A DNA stretch of 64,000 bases from Sabellastarte sp. h YS-2021 (taxonomy: Eukaryota; Annelida; Polychaeta; Sabellida; Sabellidae): contig OZ024927.1 in the NCBI GenBank assembly GCA_964017235.1, forward strand, positions 47,001,293 to 47,065,292, given 5' to 3'. The stretch's first letter is position 1. The number at the start of each line of letters is the position of its first letter. Shown here piece by piece: positions 31,894 to 42,772 of this stretch. The notes under the pieces were generated by a model. The model was given only the letters and a program-made list of their open reading frames with translations, searched no databases and was not told where the DNA came from. The position numbers and the translations under genes were made by a program.

Positions 31894-32810
31894 GTAAGAT
31901 TTAATCGATTTTCAGAAGTTATCAGTGACCAAACGCGATTGTACCATGATACCGACAATTAATCAAACGTTCGTCTAATCGTCCACCCACTAGTGTGAGG
32001 TGCAAGCATTGCTTTACTGAACTCAGTGGCTCAGCGAAAGTAACCACAATCCCCTTACTTAAAGGTTAAATTCTTAAGCATTTCTTGTAAAAAAGTTGTA
32101 AAAGTTCCGTCCTTCATAAAGAAATTACTTTATTAGAAAATAAATATCTTAGAAGTTCATGAAATAATTTGAAAATATAATCTTTTTGAACATTGTAAAT
32201 TGATTCATTTTTTTTCTACAGATTTTTAAAAAATATAATACCAATTGTACTAATCACCACTATGTTTTAAGTAAAATAATGGTACACTTCTGCTGTTTTC
32301 CCTACTTGTTTTTACAAAGTGACACTATTTATAGCACATTTCTATTATTTTGTTTCCAGAGAACATTTAAAATTTATTTTGTGTGTTTTACAATGTTTAA
32401 TCTCCACATAATGTGCATTATACTTTTCACATTTAATATATTCATGTATGCTAACATATAAAACTTAAAGCATTTGAAAAAGTATTTGAAATACCTTTGA
32501 AAAGTATTTGCATTTGAAAAATTGAAAAGTATTTGCATTTAAATACTTTTGAAAGTATTTGACCTCAAGTCTGCAAAACAATTAACACTAAACCTCCAAC
32601 CTTTGGAGTGAATCATATCTGCATGTGTAAAGACAACAGAATGTGCAAATAAATAACACAAGGAACAAGGAAGTAAAGGACCGTTACATGATATAGACAA
32701 TACATATTTCCTAATCCTAGTGGCATTCTAAGAGTAAAGGCCGGCCTACCAGTAAACACCTTATATGTCTTTGTTGGTGGTCAAGGACAAATGCTTTTAT
32801 TTACTGCAAA

Positions 32811-34112
32811 ATGGGTATTCACTGTTATTTCTGGTTTGCTGTAAAAATGCTCAGGTCATCAAATCTTCAATTTGGTTTCAAGGAAAACCATTCAACAAGC
32901 ATGTGTACATTTGTGTTTAAGGAAGTAAGCCAGTATTATATAAATAAAGGTAGCTATGTACATTGTATGATGATAGATGCCTCTCAGGCTTTTGATAGAG
33001 TGGAATATGTTAAACTATTTACTCTTCTGTTAATGAGAGGTCTTTGTCCAATTGTAGCCAGATTCTTAGTTTCCTGTTATACTCAACAAAAGCTCAGAAT
33101 AAAATGGGGTAATAGTATGTCAAATGCTTTCTCAGTAAAAAATGGTGTCAAGCAAGGGGGAGTGTTATCCCCCTTTCTATTTGCTGTATACATGGATGCT
33201 TTGTTGCAAAAGCTTGAAAAGTTAGGTTTTGGATGTTATGTAGGAAATAAATTCATGGGTGCAATTGCTTATGCAGATGATGTTGCTATACTTGCACCTT
33301 CTGTGACATCACTTAAACTCATGTTAAAGGCTGTTGCTGAATTTGGATGTAATTTTGCTGTTAAATTTAATCCTAGTAAAAGCATATATGTCATCCTAGG
33401 CAAGAAGTTACACAAGTCACTTGTTATATATTTTAATGGTGTAGCTATTACTTCTACTAATGCAGCAGACCACCTTGGACATTCTATTGGCTGCAAATCT
33501 CAGGAGAATCATATATTAAAAACGAACAACGATTTTGTCAAAAGATTTAACTTAATGATGAGTGTGTTCAGGCATTGCCCAGTAAGTGTGAAGTACAGAC
33601 TATTTAAAACTTACTGCTTGTCTTTATATGGGTGTGTTCTTTGGGAATTCTCATGTGATGTGATAAACAAATTTTATGTGTGCTGGAGAAAATGTATGAG
33701 ACAATTAATTGGATTAAGTCAAAGAGCACATGGTGGTTACTTACACAAGGTTGTGGATGATATTTCTATCGAAAACCAGCTGATTAAAAGATTTGTTAAA
33801 TTTTACAATAAGGTAATTTGTAGTGAAAACCCTGTTGTGCAATTATGTTGTTCATTGGTAAACCTAGGCAGTAACTCAACATTTTGTAGAAGTTTAAACT
33901 ATGTGAGAAATAAATTTAGTATTACAACTGACAAAAAATTAGAGATACCACATGATAAAATAGTAAATTTAATGAAAGAGAATGATTGCACCAATGACGA
34001 TGATGTATTTAATATATGTTGTATTAAGGATGTTATAAACTTAAGAGAAAATAATAATGTCTTCAGTAAAGCTGAAATAAATACTATGTTAGACTACTTC
34101 TCTATTAAATAA
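32811..34112 (+). CDS. 5'-truncated LINE reverse transcriptase
   Basis: 433 codons open. RT motifs in order: LQFGFKENHST, MMIDASQAFDRVEY, NGVKQGGVLSPFLFAVYMD, AIAYADDVAILA (intact YADD) and NPSKSIYVILG, then a C-terminal domain with CHCP-like VFRHCPVSVKYRLFKTYCLSLYG spacing typical of jockey/CR1-superfamily LINEs. The endonuclease and the N-terminal RT are missing, so this is a dead-on-arrival copy, although the remaining frame is intact. Clade not resolved. Confidence 0.8.
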   Translation: MGIHCYFWFAVKMLRSSNLQFGFKENHSTSMCTFVFKEVSQYYINKGSYVHCMMIDASQAFDRVEYVKLFTLLLMRGLCPIVARFLVSCYTQQKLRIKWGNSMSNAFSVKNGVKQGGVLSPFLFAVYMDALLQKLEKLGFGCYVGNKFMGAIAYADDVAILAPSVTSLKLMLKAVAEFGCNFAVKFNPSKSIYVILGKKLHKSLVIYFNGVAITSTNAADHLGHSIGCKSQENHILKTNNDFVKRFNLMMSVFRHCPVSVKYRLFKTYCLSLYGCVLWEFSCDVINKFYVCWRKCMRQLIGLSQRAHGGYLHKVVDDISIENQLIKRFVKFYNKVICSENPVVQLCCSLVNLGSNSTFCRSLNYVRNKFSITTDKKLEIPHDKIVNLMKENDCTNDDDVFNICCIKDVINLRENNNVFSKAEINTMLDYFSIK

Positions 34113-34260
34113 TTTCAATGTGATCATGTAAATAGAATGTAACTATGTTTATAATTTTTGATGTGTGTTCTTTTCTGTTCTGTTATTTTTTATTTAAAAC
34201 TTGTAAAGTTCTATGTACTCTGTGTACGAATCCTGAAATAAAATAAATAAATAAATAAAT
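34113..34260 (+). repeat. 3' UTR and AAAT microsatellite tail of the LINE
   Basis: Short UTR after the stop, ending in an AAATAAAT run at about 34237-34260, a typical 3' tail of jockey/CR1/RTE-type LINEs. Confidence 0.7.
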
Positions 34261-34667
34261 GCCTGATCATAGAGATATATTGTCAAAATATAACATTTTC
34301 AAAGAAATGTTCAACAGCAAAATTAAATTATCCTCGATTGACGGGTTTTCGATATGATAACGTAAATGGACAATGATGATTATCAACACGAATGTAACCA
34401 AAATGATCAAAAATATAACAACAAAATTAAATCCACAAAGTCTCTGGTTCAGTGTAATTGCATATTTATTCTAAAATATTATAAAACGGTATCCAAAAAA
34501 ACGAAACTGTGAGCTTATTGTTAAATGATCGAAAACGTGAATATCGAAAACCCGTACATCGTTCTATAATTGTACTGTATGCCATAAATACAAGCTAAAC
34601 CTGCTAATAAAATATAAATGTTAAATATTATCTAAAGCATGGGCGTTTACTGATTGATAGTCACTGC

Positions 34668-34670
34668 TGT

Positions 34671-34701
<31 letters not shown>

Positions 34702-34703
34702 GG
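34668..34703. repeat. (GT)n followed by a G run
   Basis: About eight GT units and then about 20 consecutive G. The nearby Pro-rich minus ORF is an artefact of this tract. Confidence 0.95.
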
Positions 34704-35436
34704 TCCTTAGGGGGCGATAATACAGTTTCCCTCTCAAATTGGCATGCACATCAGCTAGGTCAGCTCCAAAGTTGAATATCTCATATATTATAAATAAGAA
34801 TTTGTAAAGATTGAACACTTACACCTAAAATTAAATTACTAAATTAAATCTATGGGTAACGCGAGCTCTTTGTGGCGGGCTGGATGAACCGGAAACCATA
34901 AGCAGGGAATGATAAAATGTTCACGCTGAACATTCTGTCATATTTTAAGTAGTTACGCTAATATTTGTACGAGGGTTCAGAAGTTATTTTGTCGCTCAAA
35001 TTATCCTGGCCTGGTCTAAGTTTACCCCATAGATTTCTATGGTTTACCCAGGAAGAAAGAAACATAAATTTAAAGAATACTTATTATCGTACATGCATGT
35101 AATATCTGTTGTGTTACTGACTTTCTATGACCTAGCTTATAGTATCATATAATCAATATTTTAAATTCCTCACAACCTTTTTCAGTGTTGACTAAGTACT
35201 TTTGATTTATTTTTAGCTACACATGGGTTACAAGTATGGCACCTTCATGTATGTTAGTGTCTCATTACTAAATATTCCATAAGATGCATTAACTCATTGC
35301 CATATGGACCAGACAAGTCAAATTAGTGCCCAGCAGGCGCGCAACTTTGAAACCAGTTTGAATCCAACAGTGAAAATTTGTTGAAATACATGTAGATTTC
35401 ACAAACCAGTTTTAGTTGGATACAACCGGTAAAATG
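34704..35436. other. No recognisable gene
   Basis: Mixed unique sequence between the LINE remnant and the YR retrotransposon. No family motifs or good exons seen. Confidence 0.4.
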
Positions 35437-35754
35437 AACTTTAAGAGGTGGTTTGGACTGATCTGGCATTTTATGATATCCTCGCCACCTACACTCCCTG
35501 AACCTGTACTTTGGGCTAGATATGCATTTCTGAAGGAACACACAACTAAAATTCATTCAAGTGGCGACTCCTGTGGGGCACAGTATGGTTTAAAGCCTTA
35601 AATCTGCCTTAACTGAGAAAAATATCAGCCTATCCTGATACAGCCACCTGAGGCTGTATTTTCGCCTTCCTGGACCCCATTTCACACATATGACACCACT
35701 GGTACACCAGATGTAATCCTGAAACCTGTGCATATCCCTGCCACTTTCCCCCGA

Positions 35755-37604
35755 CTATACCCAAAGTGATTCGGATCCGGAATCAGTGACTCGAGTAAGT
35801 GTGACTGCTGCTATAGACAATGGCATTGATTCTGGCAAAGTCCTGATTTATAATGTTAATGGTGTTGATGATAAATTTGCAAGTTCAATACTCCATGCTG
35901 CCCAGTTCAAGAAGGTGGGGGTGGGTAATCTGCATGTTAACACTAAAATACACAAAAAATGGCATTCCCAGTCCATGGGACGTGCATGGTCTTGTCAGAG
36001 CCACTGGTGTTCCCAATTTCATTAAAGCTAGAGTTCCAATCAAATCACAACTTAATGTTCAAGCCTGGAAAGACAATCTCAAAGGTTATTGGGACCAACA
36101 GTTGTGTCAACTGGTGGAATTCGGTTTTCCTCTAGACTTTAACAGAAAATGCGACCTTAAGTGTGACAAGGGTAACCATAAGTCTGCCTTAGAGTTCCGC
36201 GGGGATGTGGACGCTTACATAGCAGAGGAACTTGAGTTTGGCGCTCTCCTGGGGCCTTTCAGTGAACCTCCTATTCCCTCTAGTCATTCTTCACCATTCA
36301 TGACGTGGGAAAAACCCAATTCTGACAGGCGTCGAGTTATAATTGACTTGAGCTGGCCCCTAGGGGCTTCTGTCAATGCTGGTATTGACAAGGAATCGTA
36401 TCTTGACAGCAAATTTTGCCTTACCTTTCCCACAGTGGATCATATCACTGATGAGCTTAAGAAGCTGGGTCGTGGCACCCTGTTGTACAAGATTGACGTT
36501 TCGCGTGCGTTTCATCACGTCAAGGTAGATCCAGGTGATTATGACCTGTTGGGGCTGGATTGGCAGGGCCATTACATCGACACGTGCGTTCCGTTCGGGA
36601 CACGTCACGGGAGTCAGATCTTTCAACGCCTCAGTGACGGCGTCAGGTACGTCATGCGTCGAAAAGGATATGACATCATTGATTACATTGACAATTACGT
36701 CAGCGTCGGAGTCCCGAACATTGCGTCAGCGTCGTTTTCTGCTCTCATTGACCTCATGAGTGACCTTGGCTTAACCATAAGCCAGAAGAAGCTGGTTCCC
36801 CCTTCGACGCAAGTCACCTGTCTCGGCGTGCTCATTGACACAGTTAAAGGAACTATTTCCATACCACCTGACAAATTGCGTGACGTCACGTCAACCGTGC
36901 GTCAATGGCTTTCGCGTGACGTGGCTTCTAAGCGTGACCTACAATCCATATTGGGTCTCTTACTGTACGTACACAAGTGCGTCAAGCCTGCGTGTATTTT
37001 TCTAAATAGAATGCTTGACCTACTCAGATTTGCCCACAGCCGTCAAAAAGTGATGCTTACCCCAGATTTCAAAAGAGACCTCAAGTGGTTCGCAAAATTC
37101 CTGCCTGTGTATAATGGGGTGTCACTATATGACCACAGACCCATTGACATCTCCCTTGAGTTGGACGCTTGCCTCACAGGCCTGGGGGGTCGTTCTGGAA
37201 ATTTCATTTACCATCTCCCTATTCCCATGGGTTACAGAAATTGGACCATTGTCCATTTGGAAATGGTGAATATACTTGTGGCAGTGAGGCTCTTCCATCA
37301 CCAATGGGCGTCGAAAAAAGTGTTGATACATTGTGATAATGCTGCTGTCGTGATCGTTCTCAAATCTGGTAGGACCAGAGATCCTTACTAAGGCGCATGC
37401 GCGCGCAACGTGTGGTACGTCGCCGCAACGTCAGATATAGATTTGCAATACACCCACATTAGGGGTATTGACAACAGGGTGGCTGATGCCTTGTCCAGAT
37501 GGCAGGGCACTGTAGACCAGTGGCAGCTGCTGGGTTTGCATGTGTTGCACCCAGTGTGGCTCCAGGTATCACATGATTTGCTGGAGTTAGATCCAGAGTT
37601 GTAA
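35755..37604 (+). pseudogene. Ngaro-like pol (RT-RNase H), copy 1, broken
   Basis: Starts in one frame with an acidic stretch and GKVLIYNVNGVDDKFASSIL, shifts at an A6 run near 35955, then continues (to 37391) through EFGFPLDFNRKC, TWEKPNSDRRRVIIDLSWPL, LYKIDVSRAFHHVKVDP, PFGTRHGSQIFQRLSDG, IDYIDNYVSVG and CLGVLIDTVKGTISIPPDK. The RT catalytic box reads YIDN, with Asn at the second Asp. RNase H follows with DISLELDACLTGLGG, IVHLEMVNILVA and IHCDNAAVV. An in-frame TAA at 37389 interrupts DPY/ACARN, after which the same frame runs to 37604 (HIRGIDNRVADALSRW). Confidence 0.8.
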
Positions 37605-37733
37605 TTTTAGTTACATTGTGTAATGTGTATTATGTATGAAGATATGGGTGTATAATGGCTGTAGGCAGGCCCTGCCTGCTATCTTATATCGATACTGAGG
37701 GATGCTACGCTTTGTGTTGTAGATACTGAAGCA

Positions 37734-38693
37734 ATGACGTCACTTTCTGCAAAAGCTACATCAAGATTACATGAAGCCGTCCGTCCCAAGACACGAGGGG
37801 CCTACCTGAACATGTTCAGAACTTTTGTAGCCTTCTGTATTCATATCAAATGTGTCCTGGCTAAAGTTGATATACAAGTAGTCTTCGAATGTTTAGTCAT
37901 AAATGGTTGCTCAACTTCAATGGTTGAGAATTATGTGTCAGCCATAAAGGCTCATTTTGTCTTACATGACTTGTCTTTTGAAGTGTTTGATCATCCAAAG
38001 CTAAAATATTTTCTCAAAGCCCTCAGAATAAACAGGCCATTATCAGTTAAGTCTCACAACATTATATCTCTAGACAGATTGGCCCTGATCTCAACTGCGT
38101 GTAAAGATTTCTCATCAGGTTTACTGTACAGAGCTGTATTCTTAGTGGCCTTTTTTGGCTTTTTCAGACTGTCAAATTTGGCTCCTCATGCTATCTTAAG
38201 CTTCGATGATACTAGGCATCTAACTGGGGATGACATATTCTTCACAAAATACTTTGTAAAAGTCCTGTTAAAGTGGACTAAAACTATGCAGACTCGAGAT
38301 CGAGTCCAATGTGTGACACTTCCCAGGCTTCATGACAAGTGTATTTGTCCCTATGCAGCTTTAAAAGCATTATTCAAGACTTATCCCATGTCCTCAAATT
38401 CATCACTCTTTCAAATCAGTACTACACGTGGTTACATCACATTAACAGACTCCAGGGTGCGTAAAACGTTAAAGAGTATTAATCAGGCCCTGGGTTTGAA
38501 CCCAAGCTTTCATACATTCCATGATTTCAGAAGATCTGGGGCTACTTTTGCCTATAATTCCCACATTCCCATCCAGGAGATCAAACGACATGGTACTTGG
38601 TCGTCAGACTGTGTCTGGCGTTATATGCAATCTGACCACACATCAGGGGAGAGTTTAGCTGTAACCTTGGCTTCTACAATAAATGCTTTATAA
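37734..38693 (+). CDS. Tyrosine recombinase of Ngaro-like copy 1
   Basis: Intact 319-codon ORF, 130 bp after the RNase H frame. The N-terminal SAM-like core binding half (TRGAYLNMFRTFVAFCIH) is followed by the catalytic half with the YR signature: Arg145 in FFRLSNLA, His263-x-x-Arg266 in FHDFRRSGATFAY, His286 in KRHGTWSSD and the nucleophile candidate Tyr297 in VWRYMQS. It would integrate a circular DNA intermediate, which is why these elements leave no target duplication. All catalytic residues are present although the upstream RT is mutated. Confidence 0.88.
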   Translation: MTSLSAKATSRLHEAVRPKTRGAYLNMFRTFVAFCIHIKCVLAKVDIQVVFECLVINGCSTSMVENYVSAIKAHFVLHDLSFEVFDHPKLKYFLKALRINRPLSVKSHNIISLDRLALISTACKDFSSGLLYRAVFLVAFFGFFRLSNLAPHAILSFDDTRHLTGDDIFFTKYFVKVLLKWTKTMQTRDRVQCVTLPRLHDKCICPYAALKALFKTYPMSSNSSLFQISTTRGYITLTDSRVRKTLKSINQALGLNPSFHTFHDFRRSGATFAYNSHIPIQEIKRHGTWSSDCVWRYMQSDHTSGESLAVTLASTINAL

Positions 38694-40015
38694 GCTCCTT
38701 CCTCTGGTCTTGGGTTTGAGGGTGTTTTCCTATGTTATATTATGTCAGCTTTTTGGCAAACATGTTACAAATTCATTCACATTCTTTCAATTATTAGTGC
38801 TTTTAATGTAAACTCTGGTCCCTTCCTCTTCAGCAGTCTAGGGGGCTTTGCTTTGACCTTTGTGTGACCTCAGTCAAAATTTGCTATGCATCACCTCTTT
38901 GGTTATAGATATGTCCCTCTTAACTAATCGCAAAGCCTCCCCTTCTGCTGGGGTTCAAGGTCACCCCAGGGGTCAGTAGGTCAAGTCAACTGTCAGGTTG
39001 ATCTATCAAACTTTATCATCAATATAGGGCTGTGTTGTTATAGTAATTTCTCTGTGCAGCCCATATCAGTATTTTAACCATCATTATTATGGCATATTTA
39101 TAACAAGATTTTTTATATACACATACTTTTAGTTGACATGTAAATAGTATTAGTATTAGTATTGTATTTACAATTTTTATAGTAACTTTTATATATATTA
39201 ATAAAATGGTACCCGCAGTCGTTTGTCTGTCTTGGGGAGCTGGGGACTGTAAATAGGGGCTTCAGACTGGCAATATTGTGAAATACTTGACATCCCCCCC
39301 ATAAGGGGAGGCCAGGCCCCCCACACACACACACCCCGGAAATGAAATTCCTAATATGGCCCTCGAGTGGACCAGACCAATACAAATTCATTCTCTGATA
39401 TAAACTGAGTTTTCTGCGAAAATTTCAGCAAGATTGATCAACTTTAAGAGGTGGTTTGGACTGATCTGGTACATGTCTTTAATTTACATTAACATTCTGT
39501 GAAATATACCAAATATTTTACGTAAAAAACAAACAAGTTGTGAGATGTTTTCTTTTCATAATATCCATCATATTCCAGCATTGTTACAATAGTTTTCTTT
39601 AATTGTGAGATCATTGCCTGTAAGCGTATGTTCCAAATATGTGGCTGTCAATTATAATTCCAGTTCCCCCAGAAGTCCCCCCCAAAAGCAGTCAAGCACC
39701 AAACAGAGGGTAATAGTAATTTTATTATACAGTAACAATAGTAAGACATAAGTAAGATTACATAACTAAAACTACCAGTACTTTACAGATCCAATATATA
39801 TGTATACACAGAGTCAGAATCATGATTATACACAATTGACATACATGAGTACATATTAACTTAATACATAAGAATACTTATAGATATATGATTAACCATG
39901 TAAATACACACAGAGTAAAGAGAGTCACCATAACATAAGTTAAATTTAACACTTATAAGCCAAAAACAGGTGGCTAATTAAATTGAATACAATCTAAGGT
40001 CACCTTAAACTAATT
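38694..40015. other. 3' region of copy 1 and flanking sequence
   Basis: No ORF of interest. It includes the right 30-bp repeat and, from ~39680, AT-rich sequence that continues, beyond the LINE-B insertion, at 47062. A C-rich/CA-rich stretch is at 39290-39340. Confidence 0.4.
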
Positions 40016-40032
40016 AAAATTTTAAAAGCCAA
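40016..40032. repeat. LINE-B target-site duplication, left copy
   Basis: AAAATTTTAAAAGCCAA. The right copy TTTTAAAAGCCAA is at 47049-47061, directly after the poly-A tail, whose last A residues overlap the first four bases. On the bottom strand the nick would be TTTT/AA, the usual L1-type endonuclease site. Confidence 0.9.
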
Positions 40033-40782
40033 GTGGACTTTAGGTCTCAGGATAATCTGTCAGGAGCCATCGAAATCGACACTGCAAGTCGCATGGGAAG
40101 ACAAATTGGACAAAGAGGTAGGCCAATGTTAGTTAGGTTCACAACTCACAAAGGTAAAGATGTTGTTATGAAGAAGATCAGATCAGAGAGGACTGGTGGA
40201 CTGATCAAGATCTCGGACCAATATCCGGCCACAATGAAAGAAAAACGAATGGCTCAGATAGATGAACTTAAACACACCAGGGATATGTACAAAGACAGTG
40301 GGAAAAAGGTAGCACTGGTAAAGGATAAATTAATGGTAGGATCACAAGTTATATTGGATGCTTTTGAGAAAAACAAGCTGCCAATTACTCCAACATCAAA
40401 CCCTCCATCACTCAAAAGCATAAACAAAACACAAATAGAAGATATTAATGGAAGTCGCTTCATGGGTTTCTCCTCCAAGGTAACCTCAGTACGACACGCC
40501 GCTGAAGTTCGTGAAGCACTGTACCAATCTCCGCATGTCGCCCAAGCAGACCACACCATCTACGCCTATGTTGTAACAGACGAGTCGGGGATGAAAATTA
40601 CTGGTCACAGTGACGATGGCGAGTGGTCAGCATCAAAGATTCTGATGAACCAGCTCTTAGAAAAGCAAATTACCAATGCATTCATTGCAGTTTCAAGAAT
40701 TCATGAGGGCCCAAATCTTGGGAAAATGCGTTTCAATATCATATCAAGGGTGGCCACTGAAGCGATAGAGATGTTGCTCTAG
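40033..40782 (+). CDS. LINE-B ORF1 (5'-truncated): RRM plus IMPACT/YigZ (UPF0029) domain
   Basis: 249 codons open from the insertion boundary; the GTG at 40033 is not a true start. Residues ~12-65 are the second half of an L1-type RRM (IDTASRMG, RPMLVRFTTHKGKDVVMKKI, GLIKISDQYP), and a CTD-like stretch follows to ~125. Residues 141-246 match the UPF0029/Impact N-terminal family: SRFMGFSSKVTSV, HTIYAYVVTDE, ITGHSDDGEWSASKILMNQLL (the DDGE signature at 194-197) and AFIAVSRIHEGPNLGKMRF, corresponding to the VVVSRWYGGILLG strand/loop of IMPACT and YigZ. IMPACT proteins bind GCN1 and restrain GCN2 signalling. That the domain is fused to the ORF1 is seen; any anti-stress role is inference. Confidence 0.85.
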   Translation: MDFRSQDNLSGAIEIDTASRMGRQIGQRGRPMLVRFTTHKGKDVVMKKIRSERTGGLIKISDQYPATMKEKRMAQIDELKHTRDMYKDSGKKVALVKDKLMVGSQVILDAFEKNKLPITPTSNPPSLKSINKTQIEDINGSRFMGFSSKVTSVRHAAEVREALYQSPHVAQADHTIYAYVVTDESGMKITGHSDDGEWSASKILMNQLLEKQITNAFIAVSRIHEGPNLGKMRFNIISRVATEAIEMLL

Positions 40783-41159
40783 GAAAACTAATATTGCATA
40801 ACTTTAATTTAACTATAACATACTGTCTTAAAATAACCAACTTCTCTCTGGGTTGCCTCTGGGTTTATAGTTAAGAAATGTTTAAATACTAACAGTCTAA
40901 CACTGTTATTGTGTAATAATATTGCAGAAATTATCAAACTAGTATAATAACTCGATTGTTTAAATTATTCTTTGCTAAAACATTTTAAGTCACAAACTAA
41001 AATCTTCTTGTTTCTAAGGTGTATTTATGATTAAAAAATTAAATGTAAACTCCAATCAAAAGTTACCTTAAAACTTAATTTATTACAACTAAAATTTATA
41101 TAATTGTGGCCACTGGAATCATTAACCTTTATTTTTTCTAAATATCTTTTTCTTTACAG

Positions 41160-41785
41160 CTCTTCCTCATTCGCTGATACTGTCAGATTCACTTACAAAG
41201 GGTTTCTGTGCTCTGCAAAAAACAGTTGTTGCAACACGACCAGGAGCTACCCCGATTAAGATACTTCACCATTTAAAAACCAATCCCATCATTCTCGACA
41301 ACTTCAAGGTAATAGTTCTCCATGTGGGTACTAATTGGCTAAGCCAGAAGTCTGAGTTTTCCTTGTACCTCCAATTTGTTAACAATATCATTTCTGAAGG
41401 AAAATTCAAAGAACAACTGCATCGACTGAATCCACCTCCTGCAAATGGTTCAGCAGTAGCATTCAGAGATACCTTTCAGAATATCATTGATTGTATAAGA
41501 TGCAGAAATCCGGAGGCAAAAATTCTGGTGTCAGCCATAATTCCAAGAAAATGGGACCATGACCGCAGGCATTTAGTCCGTATCTCCTACAATAATATTC
41601 TGAAAAAATTAGCCGATGGAAAGTCAGTCTTTTTTGTACAATCTTACAGTCCCTTTTTTGACAGCCAGAGAAACCTGAAATCAAACCTCTTTTCATATGA
41701 CGGTCTTCACTTTTCTAAAAAAGGATCAACAGTACTTAGAACCTTCTTATGTGATAAAATTGATAGGCAATTAAGAACAAATTAG
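41160..41785 (+). CDS. LINE-B SGNH/GDSL hydrolase frame
   Basis: The frame is open from 41126 with no upstream ATG; coding similarity starts just after a TTTTTCTTTACAG site at 41159. SGNH blocks are present in order: LILSDSLTKGF (catalytic Ser), VIVLHVGTNWL (Gly and Asn) and DGLHFSKKG (Asp and His), with ILVSAIIPR between. All four catalytic residues are retained. SGNH esterase-like domains are known in ORF1 of CR1 and other LINEs. Here the domain sits in its own frame downstream of ORF1. Either it is joined by splicing, or it is re-initiated, or its start was lost. Confidence 0.75.
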
Positions 41786-41993
41786 TTTAAAACTGCAATT
41801 CTTGGTCACACAATATCAATGTAAAGGAATAATAAAAATGAAATCAGAGGAAATGTTGTATAAAATAAGAATTTAATATGTAACCGATTAATTAAAGAAT
41901 TGGTGTCTATCTTGTACAGTTTAGAAAAAACACATTTGAAAGATATCATCAGTTTTTCACATGTCTAACTTGAATGCTGTAAATCCAATATGA

Positions 41994-42772
41994 ATTTCCC
42001 GGACGATGAAAATCTTCCAGTGGGAAATATCAACCTTTTTGCTTTAAAGTTAGTGTTAAAAATACTTAGAAATGTATTCATAGTTCAAATAGTATTTATA
42101 AACGTCAATGTCCTACACATTAAAGGTCTTCCTGGGGGAAATAATGCATATTTTCTGCACAAAATAATCAACACAGCTAAAGTGGTAATGCTGTTAAAGT
42201 GTTGTTAACTGTTTTACATGTTCTAGCTTGAATGCTGTAAAGCTAATAGGTTTTTCCTGCACTGAAGATGAAAATCCTCCAGTGGGAAACCTTAACATAT
42301 TTATCTGTTTTTAAAGTCAGTGTTAAAAATATTCATAAAAATATTTGGTGTTTAAAAAGTATTTATAGAGGTCATTTTCCTGCACTGACGATAAAAATCT
42401 TCCAGTGGGAAAGAGATAAAACTCATGTTTTGTATCAAAATAGTCAACTGTGATGTATCAGATGGCTTAAAAAATAAGTTTTTGAGGGGTCAAACAGGGT
42501 AATATGCGTGACAATGAATTAACAAGGTCAACATGTTCTATTTTCCTGCACTGACGATGAAAATCTTCCAGTGAGGAATATGCAACACTATAAGTAAAAA
42601 TTTTGTTAAATGTGAATGGTAAAGATGCCCTTTGCATCTAAAACAAGCTCTTGTTAGGCCAATGGTTTTTTTTTTTACAAAAATACAGTTCATTGCAATG
42701 AAAAGCCTCCAGTGGGTAACTACAGTAGTTTGATCTAAATGTTGGTAAGTTGAAAAAATTTCTTCCAGTGTT
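41994..42772 (+). repeat. Array of ~130-165 bp units each centred on a hairpin with GAAA loop
   Basis: The core GATGAAAATCTTCCAGTGGG recurs at 42004, 42267, 42390 (GATAAAAATC variant), 42553 and, weaker, at 42135, 42698 and 42763. Around it sit paired arms. In the first copy ATTTCCC (41994-42000) pairs with GGGAAAT (42022-42028), and GGA-GAT pairs with ATC-TCC around GAAA. In later copies CACTG pairs with CAGTG and TTTCC with GGGAAA. The units lie between the SGNH frame and ORF2 in LINE-B RNA. Confidence 0.75.

Larger units (their letters stand above)
35437..39469 (+). mobile_element. Ngaro-like YR retrotransposon, copy 1
   Basis: Order RT, RNase H, tyrosine recombinase, with no protease or DDE integrase, as in Ngaro/DIRS-group elements. 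An exact 30-bp direct repeat (35437-35466 and 39440-39469, starting AACTTTAAGAGGTGG) encloses the coding part and may mark the split direct repeats. Gag is absent apart from an acidic stub (~35755-35790), so the copy has lost ~1.5 kb relative to copy 2. Confidence 0.75.

Noticed and set aside
34621..34818. Pro/His-rich minus ORF
   Set aside because: Artefact of the (GT)n and G-run microsatellite.
42395..42412. CAGTGG loops resembling an iron-responsive element
   Set aside because: The stem below CAGTGG is only three pairs and lacks the bulged C, so an IRE is not supported; the GAAA hairpin explains the sequence better.
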